Source of the DNA: CAIWHR01 sp963830485
Lineage (GTDB): Bacteria > Pseudomonadota > Gammaproteobacteria > Burkholderiales > Casimicrobiaceae
Reading direction: 5' to 3'
DNA: 64,000 bases
Assembly (NCBI GenBank): GCA_963830485.1
Contig: CAWHNE010000001.1
Coordinates: 1 to 64,000, forward strand
Shown: piece after piece, positions 42,897 to 51,554 of the stretch
How the letters are laid out: the number at the start of each line of letters is the position of its first letter
Numbering within the stretch: the stretch's first letter is position 1
Notes under the pieces: generated by a model
What the model was told of the DNA's origin: nothing
Seen by the model: the letters and a program-made list of their open reading frames with translations, nothing else
Database searches by the model: none
Made by a program: the position numbers and the translations under genes

Positions 42897-43099
42897 CCGG
42901 CCTGATCGGTGCTGCCGCTGCGATCTTGTCGGTCGCGTCGGGCTGTACGTGGCAGCAAGCCTATTCTGCCGGTCAGACATGGCAACGCAATGCGTGCAAC
43001 AGGCTCGTCGAGCAGACCGAGCGCGAACGCTGCCTGAGCAACGCCAACATGACCTACGAGGAGTACCGGCGTCAGACCGAAGGGACGAAGAAGAACTAG
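42884..43099 (+). CDS. Small lipoprotein, unknown function
   Basis: A 71-residue protein beginning MLRLTGLIGAAAAILSVASG followed by Cys, a lipobox (VASGC) after a hydrophobic segment. The mature part, TWQQAYSAGQTWQRNACNRL and QTERERCLSNANMTYEEYRR, has two further cysteines that could pair. Small lipoproteins with a C-N-R-L plus R-C-L pattern occur widely in betaproteobacteria without a known role. ATG 42884 overlaps the GDCCVxC gene, so the two are probably co-translated. Confidence 0.7.
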   Translation: MLRLTGLIGAAAAILSVASGCTWQQAYSAGQTWQRNACNRLVEQTERERCLSNANMTYEEYRRQTEGTKKN

Positions 43100-43419
43100 C
43101 AACAGGTTTGCAGATGTCTCCACGTCAGACGGTGCCGCCTGCTAGTGCCGGTGCCCGCCCCCGGTAAGTAGTTTCACTACGGCATCGAACAGCGCGAGCA
43201 CCGCGCCAGAGTCCTCGCGACGGTCGCCCGCATGGCGCTGGCCGCGTCGATGCTGACCACCTTCCCAGACGGCTGAACCGCCGAGTACGGCGGCGGGTCG
43301 TAGCAAAAAAAACCCGCTTGCCGACGATAGTGCGGCGAAACGGGCGAGGAGGTACTTCGAGGAGGAGGGAGGAACGAAGTACCGGCTTACGATGATATGT
43401 GGGTCGGATTGCAGATTCA
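43100..43419. other. Stretch without a convincing gene, with a hairpin
   Basis: No frame here has coding character on either strand. It holds an A-rich run (eight A at about 43304-43311) within GCGGGT...ACCCGC, a weak terminator candidate. It also holds a 9-bp inverted repeat GGTACTTCG/CGAAGTACC (43351-43359 and 43375-43383) around a purine-rich loop GAGGAGGAGGGAGGAA-like. Confidence 0.4.
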
Positions 43420-43629
43420 TTACACGGCATGTTCGAGCCACGCCAAGAATCCCGACGCGGTCTGCGGGACGGTGTAGGTGGCGGCAATCAACGCGTGGAG
43501 TTCGGGATCGCTGAGATCGGCCAGCGCGCGGCCTTGGCGGTGGTCGGATCGGCATCCATCCCGCACTACAGCGTGCGGCCCGGATCGGCCCAATGAATGA
43601 GTACCCCGCGGGTTCTTGACTGCCGTCAA
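43420..43629 (-). CDS. Hypothetical small protein
   Basis: A 69-residue frame. The C-terminal half, LADLSDPELHALIAATYTVP and QTASGFLAWLEHAV, looks like a real helical protein. The N-terminal half is Arg/His rich and less convincing, so the true start may be internal or the 5' end may be shifted. It is opposite to and overlaps the start of the next feature. Function unknown. Confidence 0.35.
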   Translation of the reverse strand: MTAVKNPRGTHSLGRSGPHAVVRDGCRSDHRQGRALADLSDPELHALIAATYTVPQTASGFLAWLEHAV

Positions 43630-44045
43630 TACGCGACTCGGTCGACGTTCACCGCGCTGTCCACCTTTGCCGCTCCCTGCGGAACGGGGCCGTGTGCGAA
43701 CTATCCGGCTGGCGCGAGAGTGATGGGGGCGTTCACAACCACGAACCCGTTGGTCGGCGGCCTCTCACAGGCCGGTGTCTACCAGAGCGTAACGGCGTTT
43801 TCCTTCTCGGACGGAATTAACACCTTCTCAAGCGCAGACCCAAATTCGAGGGTGCTTAAGTTTTTTTAAGCACGGAGGCCAATGGGAATCTCGCTCTTTT
43901 CGATGCTGCATTCACGCGTTGGCAGACGGGGTCCAGTCCGCACGCTTTAAACGATCGGGTTGCACTTCTCGTCTTTGCCGCTGCGGGCGTCAATATCGCG
44001 GACCGCGTCCCGATCGGGCGGGATCGCGGCCTCGGGCGGCTATAG
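43597..44045 (+). pseudogene. Exported/PEP-CTERM-like surface protein remnant, frameshifted
   Basis: The first frame reads STFAAPCGTGPCANYPAGAR, VMGAFTTTNPLVGGLSQAGV and YQSVTAFSFSDGINTFSSAD, then reaches a stop at a run of seven T (about 43861-43867). Reading on with one base changed gives SRVLKFFLSTEANGNLALFD, AAFTRWQTGSSPHALNDRVA and LLVFAAAGVNIADRVP. The sequence style (TTTNPL, SFSDG, repeated aromatic-Ser) is that of beta-rich surface proteins often carrying PEP-CTERM tails. No signal peptide or sorting tail is visible, so it is probably a decayed fragment. A terminator follows at 44058. Confidence 0.5.
44017..44041. repeat. 25-bp direct repeat, copy 1
   Basis: The sequence starting GGCGGGATCGCGGCCTCGGG is repeated exactly at 46046-46070. 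Both copies have TTCGATGCTG about 120 and 26 bases upstream, respectively. It lies at the 3' end of the surface-protein remnant. Confidence 0.7.
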
Positions 44046-44057
44046 CGGGTAGTCGAA

Positions 44058-44078
44058 CCCGCTCCGGCGGGGCTTTTT
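44058..44078 (+). terminator. Rho-independent terminator
   Basis: Stem CCCGC (44058-44062) and GCGGG (44067-44071) with a four-base loop, then GC and five T. It follows the frameshifted surface-protein remnant. Confidence 0.65.
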
Positions 44079-44184
44079 GTTGGGGGGATGGGGTCCACGG
44101 GGCAGGCCTCGGGTAGCCTGGCCCCCCGCAATGGTCCCGCCTGTACTGGTCCGCGTTGTTGCCTTCAATGCTCAAATGCGCGGC

Positions 44185-44435
44185 TCACTCTTCTCGCAGC
44201 GCGTTCTCCTCTCGCACATACTCCGAGGGGGCATTTTCGACTTCCGCATCTTCCGTCACGTTGGCCTCAACGGCTTCCTGCGCCTCCTCCATTCGCCCCG
44301 CAGAATTTCCAGAATTTGATCTCGCGGCATGTGGTGCATCGCCGCCAGTTCCTCCTTGTCCATGTGCTCGATCCGCCACTTCGCATAGGCTTCGGGATCG
44401 CATTTCTTGTCGTCTGGTACGCCAACGTGAAGCAT
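44185..44435 (-). CDS. Hypothetical acidic protein, frameshifted
   Basis: The ATG at 44435 opens MLHVGVPDDKKCDPEAYAKW, RIEHMDKEELAAMHHMPRDQ, ILEILRG; after a one-base shift near 44297 the sequence continues RMEEAQEAVEANVTEDAEVE and NAPSEYVREENALREE. The two halves share a strongly acidic helical style, so they probably form one protein of about 83 residues. No family is recognised. GC content is lower than in the core genome, in keeping with transferred DNA. Confidence 0.45.
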
Positions 44436-44615
44436 GTGGCCTCCGTCAGTAGAGTGAGATGGCGCGAACACGTGCTCCCCACTCCCTATTGTTCAGTTGT
44501 GCGCCGCAATGGCCGCTCCGCAAGCATACGCCCACGCAGTCTCATCACACCGATTTGCCCGTGCAAAGGTCCAGCTACGACGGCGGTTGTCTGTGGGGGC
44601 GATCAGCGCGATCAC

Positions 44616-44909
44616 CTATGAACCGGGACGCCACGGACTGAACCCCACTTCAGTCCTCGCACGAATCTCCGGTTGGCGGCAAAGCCATTCTGAATACCGA
44701 GCGGCGATCTCCGTGCACTCTGCCTTATGCCGCGCACGTACTAACTTGCCGGAAATCGGATCGCGGAATCGGAATGTGATAGACCACCAAGGGCTCGACA
44801 CTGGGTTGCAGGAAATCGCGTGGCATCGGCCTATGCTGCCTCCATGACGTGGAAGCGAGCAACCGCTTGCGGCCAGAACCACTGACCTGCCCCCGGAATC
44901 TCGGACCAC
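44616..44909 (-). CDS. Hypothetical protein, possible gene remnant
   Basis: The C-terminal part reads WWSITFRFRDPISGKLVRAR, HKAECTEIAARYSEWLCRQP and EIRARTEVGFSPWRPGS, which looks coding (an amphipathic aromatic/basic pattern). The N-terminal part does not. An open frame on the same strand just upstream (to 45106) contains LLQLAYTSAFPLVKVGGKST and QWFWPQAVARFHVMEAA, so these may be two pieces of a decayed gene pair. Function unknown. Confidence 0.3.
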   Translation of the reverse strand: MVRDSGGRSVVLAASGCSLPRHGGSIGRCHAISCNPVSSPWWSITFRFRDPISGKLVRARHKAECTEIAARYSEWLCRQPEIRARTEVGFSPWRPGS

Positions 44910-45071
44910 TGGCTACCTGAGGATGGCCCCGTTGTGGATTTCCCACCGACCTTCACGAGCGGAAAGGCGGAAGTGTAGGCCAGCTGCAACAGCCGGGAGT
45001 GTTCGCTCGTCGGACGACGGCAGGTAGCCCAGGCACTGCGGTCGAGACGCCTGCGTCGATCTACCCGTCCA

Positions 45072-45272
45072 TCATCGGACCACAAGTCCGTCTCGCAGCG
45101 CGCCACGCACGAGTTTGCCGATGTGGCGGTGTTCGATCGCGATCGCCTCGCCGCATCGTCGCACCCGCGGGTCGACCTTCTTCACGATCCACCGTCGGCC
45201 TGCCTCGGTCTGTGCCGTGAACAGGAACCGCGTGCCTTCGACCTCAACGGTGATGTCGATTAGGTCGGGCAT
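45072..45272 (-). CDS. Small hypothetical protein
   Basis: A 66-residue intact frame: MPDLIDITVEVEGTRFLFTA, QTEAGRRWIVKKVDPRVRRC, GEAIAIEHRHIGKLVRGALR, DGLVVR. The alternating hydrophobic start suggests beta strands. Good start codon and no internal break. No family is recognised. It sits among several small same-strand frames of the accessory stretch. Confidence 0.45.
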   Translation of the reverse strand: MPDLIDITVEVEGTRFLFTAQTEAGRRWIVKKVDPRVRRCGEAIAIEHRHIGKLVRGALRDGLVVR

Positions 45273-45435
45273 GACAGAATCTACCGCGCCCGCGCCGCGA
45301 TCAATGGCATCGGCAACCCTGGGGGACCCGTCCCGGCCCGAAGTCGCGACGCATGTGTCGATCTGCGCGTACGCGGTGTGCCGTTCCCGCGGTCAGGTGG
45401 GCCCGAGATGCCGCCCCATTGCGCGCGACCGCAAG

Positions 45436-45621
45436 TCAGCTATGGCCCAAATGCGTGACGGTGTCGCCCGATAGCGGCACAACACGTTCCTGTTTGCGAC
45501 GGGCGGCATTCTTGCGACGCCTGGCCGATTCCCGCTCAATGGCCATCTTGGTCACGACGTGCATTAACGCCAACACGATCGCGAGACCGACCAAGCCCAA
45601 CAAAATGAAGCCGGTGTCCAT
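45436..45621 (-). CDS. Small single-pass membrane protein
   Basis: A 61-residue protein: MDTGFILLGLVGLAIVLALM is one transmembrane segment, followed by HVVTKMAIERESARRRKNAA, a strongly basic stretch that would lie in the cytoplasm. ATG 45621 is preceded by a GAGGCGAGA-type ribosome site. An in-frame start 63 bases upstream is less likely. No family recognised. Confidence 0.45.
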   Translation of the reverse strand: MDTGFILLGLVGLAIVLALMHVVTKMAIERESARRRKNAARRKQERVVPLSGDTVTHLGHS

Positions 45622-46711
45622 TCTCGCCTCCGCATGTTGACAAAGGAGACGAGTAAATTTGCGCGCACTAATGCGCGACCGCAAGCGAAAACAGGATTCT
45701 TGCGACGAACGGACGCCGCCTCGCGATCAGCGGAAGCCCATTCAAATGTAATGGACATATCGTCGAAGCAGCCGACCCCTCCAATCAGTCCGTTCGAGAG
45801 CCAGAAACGGAAATTCCCCTCTTCAAGAGGTCGCCGTCCAGGCCCAACGGATGGTGTTTACGGCGCGGCGAGCACTGTACGAAGTGGGAGAGTCCGGCTG
45901 CCCATCCGATCCGCCTCGCGTGTTCGCAGCATCCGCGCCGGATTCTGGGGCACACCATCCTCATCGCTTCGGCGCGTGTGCTGGGCGACGATCCTGTGCG
46001 AACGTCACCCGGATCCCCATTTCGATGCTGACTGCGTCTTCCTCCGGCGGGATCGCGGCCTCGGGCGGCTGCCGCGGCAGCGGCGCGGCGCTACACACGC
46101 AGTCCAGCCCTACCAACGCAAAGCCCCACGATGATCGCGGGGCTTCGCAGGATCGCCACATCGCTGTGGCTTCATTTCGTTGCGTCACCGCAACGTGCGC
46201 CGGGCGTTGGTCACCGGCGTCGGGGTAGTCCTGTAGTTGATGTCATCGATAGAGTACCTCCCCGTCGTGATTGCTACAACATCGGCGCTACCTCGCGGCT
46301 GCGAACAAGGGGGAGCATCCGGTTGCGGGACACTGTACCCGCGAAAACCGATACCCACGACTACTGCCCTATCCGCGAGCACCGATCCTACTCTTTGGGT
46401 CACCTACTGTTCAGACTACGCCGAGCCGAAAGAGTTTCAAGGATCGAGTTCCGGCATGATCTGCGGGACGCCGTCGGTGGCGGTGAATGACCGTTTGAGG
46501 TCGGTGTCGGTATCCGTGAGCACCTGCTTCTTCTTCCGTGCGCAAATCGCGCAATTTTTGCTATGCGCGTGCGGCAAAGACAGTACGCTCGATCCGAGCG
46601 ACGTCTGGTGCGCCCGGCGCGGCGACGCCCTGGCCTCCCAATTGCGGCCGTACGGCAAGTCCGCGGATAGCAGTCGGTCGACGTAGAACAACCCGGCGCC
46701 GGCGAGTCGAC
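45622..46711. other. 1.1-kb stretch with no confident gene
   Basis: Several open frames exist on both strands, but none has consistent residue composition, a ribosome site and a recognisable domain together. A minus-strand frame at 45961-46188 (ending IEMGIRVTFAQDRRPAHAPK) is the least unlikely. Copy 2 of the 25-bp direct repeat lies within it. Confidence 0.5.
46046..46070. repeat. 25-bp direct repeat, copy 2
   Basis: Identical to 44017-44041, about 2.0 kb away and in the same orientation. TTCGATGCTG also precedes this copy. Confidence 0.7.
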
Positions 46712-47531
46712 ATGTTACGATCGTGCGACAGGACCTCGCCATCCCGGCGGAGGCTGTCGCGATCACCATTCGTGCGCAACGCTCTCGACCTCAGCTCATG
46801 GCAGGGTCTCGTCTCGACGCTGTTCGGGCTCGCCTTGTTCTCGCTGGTCATGGTGGGAATCCGCCTACTCGTCATGCATACCGTGCAGCTGCGACGCGAA
46901 CGCGAGAACCGCCAGATCAACGAACGGCTGCGCACGCTGATTGCCGCCTACAAGGTGCTCGGCGGATCGTTCACCGGCAATCTCGCCGTGGATCCTGCGC
47001 ACCTGCGTGACGAGCAGGCGAAGCCCGAACGCCAGGACGAGGCGGTCGACGACGAAGATGCGGCGGCGTTCTCGGCGACAACGGCGGCCGAGCCGTTGGT
47101 CGAGCCAAGACCCGGCGCCGAACGTCGCCGCCGCATTCGCGACGCGGTGGAGGCCGCATTGTCGGACGTCATTCTTCTCGGTACCGAGGAGCAGGTGCGG
47201 CTCGCGGCGAGCGCCGGCAAATGACATGGTTGCCGGCCGGCCCGTGGAAACGGCGGAGCTGGTGGTGTCGCTGCGCGGCTTCATTCGCGAGGTGCTGGAC
47301 CTCGAGGCCATCCCGCGCGAGCTTTCAATGCCCAAGCAGGGACCGGCGCGTCCTGGCAGCGGCGCCGGCCGCGGCGCCCGCGATGAGCGTGGTCGTGACG
47401 AGCGCGGTCGAGGACAAGGCGGCAATCGCGGCGGCGCAAGCCAAGGCGGCGGTGCGGGAATCGCCGGCCTTGGATATGGCGCCGGACGCCATCACGAACT
47501 GAACGACGCCGACTCGCCGCCGCATCCCTGA
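46712..47531 (+). CDS. Membrane-anchored hypothetical protein, split by one frameshift
   Basis: The first part (ATG 46712) reads SSWQGLVSTLFGLALFSLVM, VGIRLLVMHTVQLRRERENR, INERLRTLIAAYKVLGGSFT and EAALSDVILLGTEEQVRLAA, stopping at 47224. Dropping one base at the AAA before the stop joins it to NDMVAGRPVETAELVVSLRG, FIREVLDLEAIPRELSMPKQ and a Gly/Arg-rich tail ending at 47531. Together that is one transmembrane segment, a helical cytoplasmic domain and a disordered tail, about 272 residues. I recognise no named family. The two parts could instead be two overlapping genes. Confidence 0.55.
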
Positions 47532-47625
47532 CGCGACGGCGATGTCGAGCGGCGAGGATTCTGCTTGTTGCGGGCTTCCTCGTGTCCCGACGGGTCGTTC
47601 GCGGCCGTCAACATTGAGAGGCAAC

Positions 47626-48042
47626 ATGTCATCGAAACTGGAATCTTCCGGCATCTTCCAGCAACAGGTCGAACCTTTGCTTGCCGAGATGGAAGCATCG
47701 GCCAATGCACACGACACGGATCGCCACCTGACTGCCTATTCCAAGGATTCGGCACTGACATTCATAATCAACGGCGAAATCATTCGGGGGTGGGAGGCCC
47801 TTCGGGAAAGACAGCGCCATTGGTGGAGCGACGGCAAGGCGACGGGCGTCTACGCGTACCTCGGCAATCCGACCTTCGAGGCGTTCAGCAAGGACCTCGG
47901 GCTGACGACGCACCTCATCGCGGCACGCGCGAGCCTGGCGGACGGTCAGGTGCGCGAACGCCAATTGGCATTCACCGCACTTTGGAGCAGGCGGCCGGAA
48001 GGATGGCGCATCATCTACGCCCACGAGTCCAGCACGAAATAG
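47626..48042 (+). CDS. SnoaL/NTF2-like (DUF4440-type) protein
   Basis: A 138-residue intact protein: SGIFQQQVEPLLAEMEASAN, AHDTDRHLTAYSKDSALTFI, INGEIIRGWEALRERQRHWW, and the C-terminal RQLAFTALWSRRPEGWRIIY AHESS block. The pattern (helix pair, FxxDG-like strand, then a W-x-I-x-x-x-H-x-S end) is that of NTF2-fold proteins in the SnoaL_3/DUF4440 group. GAGAGG precedes ATG 47626. These domains bind small molecules or act as accessory domains; no specific function is inferred. Confidence 0.75.
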   Translation: MSSKLESSGIFQQQVEPLLAEMEASANAHDTDRHLTAYSKDSALTFIINGEIIRGWEALRERQRHWWSDGKATGVYAYLGNPTFEAFSKDLGLTTHLIAARASLADGQVRERQLAFTALWSRRPEGWRIIYAHESSTK

Positions 48043-48312
48043 CGGCGCGTTCCGTCCGCTTCGTGGCGAGGTGACAGTCCGGAGTGGGTCGTTCTGCGCC
48101 CGTCGATGTTCAGGCCGCTCGCGGTCGACCCGTCTTCATTTTCGGCCCGTGCCGTGAACGTGCCGGCCGTAGCGTCCCCCACGACGCGCACGACGCATGG
48201 ACGATTTGAAGTCGTCGGGAGGTCGATCTCGTTTCATTTGTTTCATGTGCCGAACAGAAGCTGCCGAAGGCATGCGGCCAGGACGCCGCCGGTGCGCACT
48301 TAGCCGCCAGGA

Positions 48313-50647
48313 TCACTTGGTGCTGAAGCCGAAAACGCCGTCCCAGTCAGCACCAGGTGGGCTCGCGCGGAAGTCAGCGATGCGCTCGCGATAGAGCCGG
48401 TACAGCTTCACTGCCGGCGCGACGGAAGCGAGCTCCTGCAGCAGCGCTTCGGCCTCGTCCCAGCGCTGTGCGCGGAAGTGCGCCAGGGCCAGATGGAAGC
48501 GGGCGATCTCCGCGAGCATGTCGCCGTCGACCTCACCTTGCGCGCCGATCGGCTCGAAGATCGCGACTCCTTCCTGCTTGCCCTTCACGCGCACCTTGTC
48601 CACTTCCCGGTAGACAAAGCCCTGGACCGCTCGCACGATGTTCTCGGAGACGAGGATGCCTACCCCGTACTCCTTGGTGAGACCCTCGAGGCGCGAGGCG
48701 AGGTTCACCGCGTCGCCCATCACCGTGTACGAGCGGCGGAACTCGGAGCCCATGTCGCCGACGCTCATCGTGCCGCAATTGATGCCGACGCCAATGCGCA
48801 GCGCGGGCCAGCGCTTCTTCGCAAACACCGGGTCCAGCTCACGCAGCGCCTTCTGCATGGCGAGGCCGCATTCAAGCGCGCGTCGTGCGTGGTTTGCATC
48901 GCGCACCGGCGCTCCCCAGAAGGCCATGATCGCGTCGCCGATGTACTTGTCGACGGTGCCGCGCTTGTCCTGGATGCAGACTGTCATCTTCGTGAAGTAG
49001 GTGTTCATCAGGTTCTTCAGGTCTCGTGGCTTGCGGTTCTCCGAGATCGACGTGAAGTCGCGGATGTCGGCGAAGAGCACGGTCATTTCGAGGCTCTGGC
49101 CGCGCATTGAATAGCTCTCGGGCTGCTTCGCCATTTCGGCGACGATCTCCTTGGGGACGTAGGTGCCGAATAGGTTCGTCATCAGCTTCCGGTGGCGGGT
49201 TTCGGCGAAGAAGCCCCATGCCACGTCGATGAAGTAGAGCCCAGCCAGCATGACCAGCGGACCGGCCAGCGGGAGCACCAGGTTGCGCGCCTGCCACGCC
49301 CACGCGTTTACGCCGATGACGAGCAGCGGATAGCACGGCTACGACGATCGTTGCCGCCAGTGCGGACAGCCGCGGCAGGAGCACCGCGAGCGGAATGCCG
49401 ACGAGCAGGATCGTGAGCACTGCGATGGCGAGCATCTCCGTCGGCCGCGACTTCATGGTGTTGTCCAGCGCGCCGGAGATGAGGCTGGCGTGGATCTCCA
49501 CACCCGGTAGGTCCTCCCGCGTGGGCGTGGCGCGGCTGTCGACGAGCCCCCGGGCCGAGGTGCCGACGATGACGATGCGGTCCTTCAGCTCGTCGGCGCC
49601 GAGCGCGCCCCGCATCACGTCGGTGGCCGAGACGTAGCGAAAGCCTCCCTGGTCGCGGTAGGGAACGAGCGCGGCCATCCTCTCGTCGAGCGGAATGCGC
49701 ACCGCGTCGCCGACGCGCACGAAGCGGATCCATCCCTGCGGTCGCCCGCCGGAGTCGACGATGGTCGTCTCGAGGTTGATCGGCGCGTTGCCGAGGTAGA
49801 TGCGAAGGACGGCCAGCGACATCGCCTCGAAGAAGCCGTCCCCAACCTGTATGAACATGGGCACGCTGCGCGTCACACCGTCCGGGTCGAGGGCCGGCTG
49901 CAGATGTCCCGCGGCGATCGCGGCCGCCTGCAGCGGCGCAATGTTGCCGCTGTAGCCCGAGGCGCTGAAATGGCGGTACTCCGCGTTCGCGAGAACGCTC
50001 GCCGCGAACGCCGGGCGCGGCAAGACACCCGATCGATCCTCCTGGGAGCTGACCAGGAACCCGAGGACCACCGGACCCTTCCCGATCTCTTCGGCGAAGC
50101 GGCGGTCGTAGTCGAGCGAGGCGCGCGCCCGCTGGAGAAAGGCCTGGAATGGCGCGTCGTCGCGCAATTCGCTCCCGGCGATCGCTTCGAGAACCAGAAT
50201 GCCGGAACTCGGGTCCGGCTCGGGAAAGGCAACGTCGAAGCCCACCACGCGGACCTGGTATCGAGCGAAGAGCTGATGCAGCATCAGCGCCAGCTTGTCG
50301 CGACCCCAGGGCCAGTGTCCCTCGGCATTGAGACTTCGCTCGTCGATGTCGACGATCACGACGCGCGGGTCGCGCGTTCCGGGCAGGAACAGGCGCACTC
50401 TCTCGTCGTAGGCCCAGCGTTCGAGCTGCGTCAGCGCACGGAATTCCATCCAGCCCGCGGCGTCGGCGAGCAGGCAGGCAACCAGCGCCAGTCCGATTCC
50501 GACGCGAACGAGGGCACTGAGCGAGAACTTCGGGATCCAGCGGGCGGATCGTCGCCATGGGGCGCGCGCTATGCTGTCGGAGGGCGAAGCATAGGGGATG
50601 CCGTGCTGCTTGGGGAGTGGCCGAGATACTCGGGCGCCGGCAGGCAC
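48313..50647 (-). CDS. CHASE2-domain adenylate/guanylate cyclase
   Basis: About 775 residues. An N-terminal membrane segment (LVRVGIGLALVACLLADAAG) is followed by a periplasmic CHASE2 domain (WAYDERVRLFLPGTRDPRVV, VIVDIDERSLNAEGHWPWGR, DRIVIVGTSARGLVDSRATP). Two or three membrane segments follow (EMLAIAVLTILLVGIPLAVL). The class III cyclase domain contains EMTVLFADIRDFTSISENRK and KYIGDAIMAFWGAPVRDANH with the metal-binding aspartates, and RRSYTVMGDAVNLASRLEGL. A C-terminal helical repeat-like tail ends DWDGVFGFSTK. One frameshift near 49338 joins the halves. There is no in-frame ATG; GTG 50647 is my best start and TTG 50746 is also possible. It is divergent from the FecR gene. Confidence 0.88.
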
Positions 50648-50786
50648 GCATGGTGGCCGAGCCGGAAGGCACGGCCGGTCAGCTTCTGGCCCGGTGCCTG
50701 CGCACGGGCCAGATAACGGCACGGCACTTTGACCCGCACCCGCCAAGCGGCCAGAATGACACCTTACCCTCGCCGAGAGTGCACCG

Positions 50787-51521
50787 ATGCCTTGGAATGG
50801 AAATCACGACGATCCGCGGCGCCGCCTTCTGATCAAGGCGCTCGCCGCCGGTTTATTCTCGAGCGTGGTCGTGCAGCCGCGTGGCGAGCGCGCAGGTGCT
50901 GGGCGCCCGACCGGCCCGGCTGCCGCCGGGGAAGTCGATCTACCGGATCGAAGGTGAGGTGCTGGTCAACGGCCAGCCGGCCACGCTCGACACGCCGATC
51001 GCTGCCAGCGCGACCATCGAGACCGGGAAGAACAGCGAGGTCGTCTACGTCGTGGGCGAGAGTGCCTTGCTCCAGCGCAGCGAGAGCCATGTGACGCTGG
51101 AAACAAGGGAAGCCGATTCGATGATCGTGTCAGGTACCCAGCTGCTGACGGGAAAGATCCTCTCCGTGTTCCCGAGTGGCAGGCCCGTGCGCATGACGAC
51201 GAAGAACGCGTCCATCGGCATTCGCGGAACGGGTGTCTACATGGAGTCGGATCCGGAGCAGACCTACTTCTGCACGTGTTACGGGACCGCCGACATCGTC
51301 GCCGTGAGCGATCCGACGAGCCGCGAGACCGTGGTGTCGCGCCAGCACGACCGGCCGCTGTACATTTTGCCGAAGGGCAGCTGTCCGGGCAGAACATCCG
51401 CGCCGCGCCGTTCATCAATCACACCGACCAGGAGCTGATGCTGATCGAGGCGTTGGTGGGCCGCTCGCCGCCGTTCGTGTTCCCGAGGAACGACTACATG
51501 CGACCGCGGCGCCCGTATTAG
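50787..51521 (+). CDS. FecR-domain periplasmic protein
   Basis: About 243 residues. ATG 50787 gives MPWNGNHDDPRRRLLIKALA with RRR before a hydrophobic stretch, a Tat- or Sec-like signal (frame change near 50873). The mature part reads KSIYRIEGEVLVNGQPATLD, then SEVVYVVGESALLQRSESHV and TTKNASIGIRGTGVYMESDP, the FecR pattern of a beta-strand domain around R-G-T. A TYFCTCYGTADI segment with C-x-C follows. A second indel near 51390 leads to the tail ELMLIEALVGRSPPFVFPRN. It faces a CHASE2-cyclase across a 139-base shared gap, an arrangement that suggests FecR-type sensing feeds cyclic nucleotide output. Confidence 0.82.
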
Positions 51522-51554
51522 GGCCCGATACAGGCCCTAATCCCGCCCGAGGCG

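Noticed and set aside
43304..43318. A8 run with GCGGGT/ACCCGC as a terminator
   Set aside because: The A run is inside the loop and no T run follows the stem on either strand in the right place.
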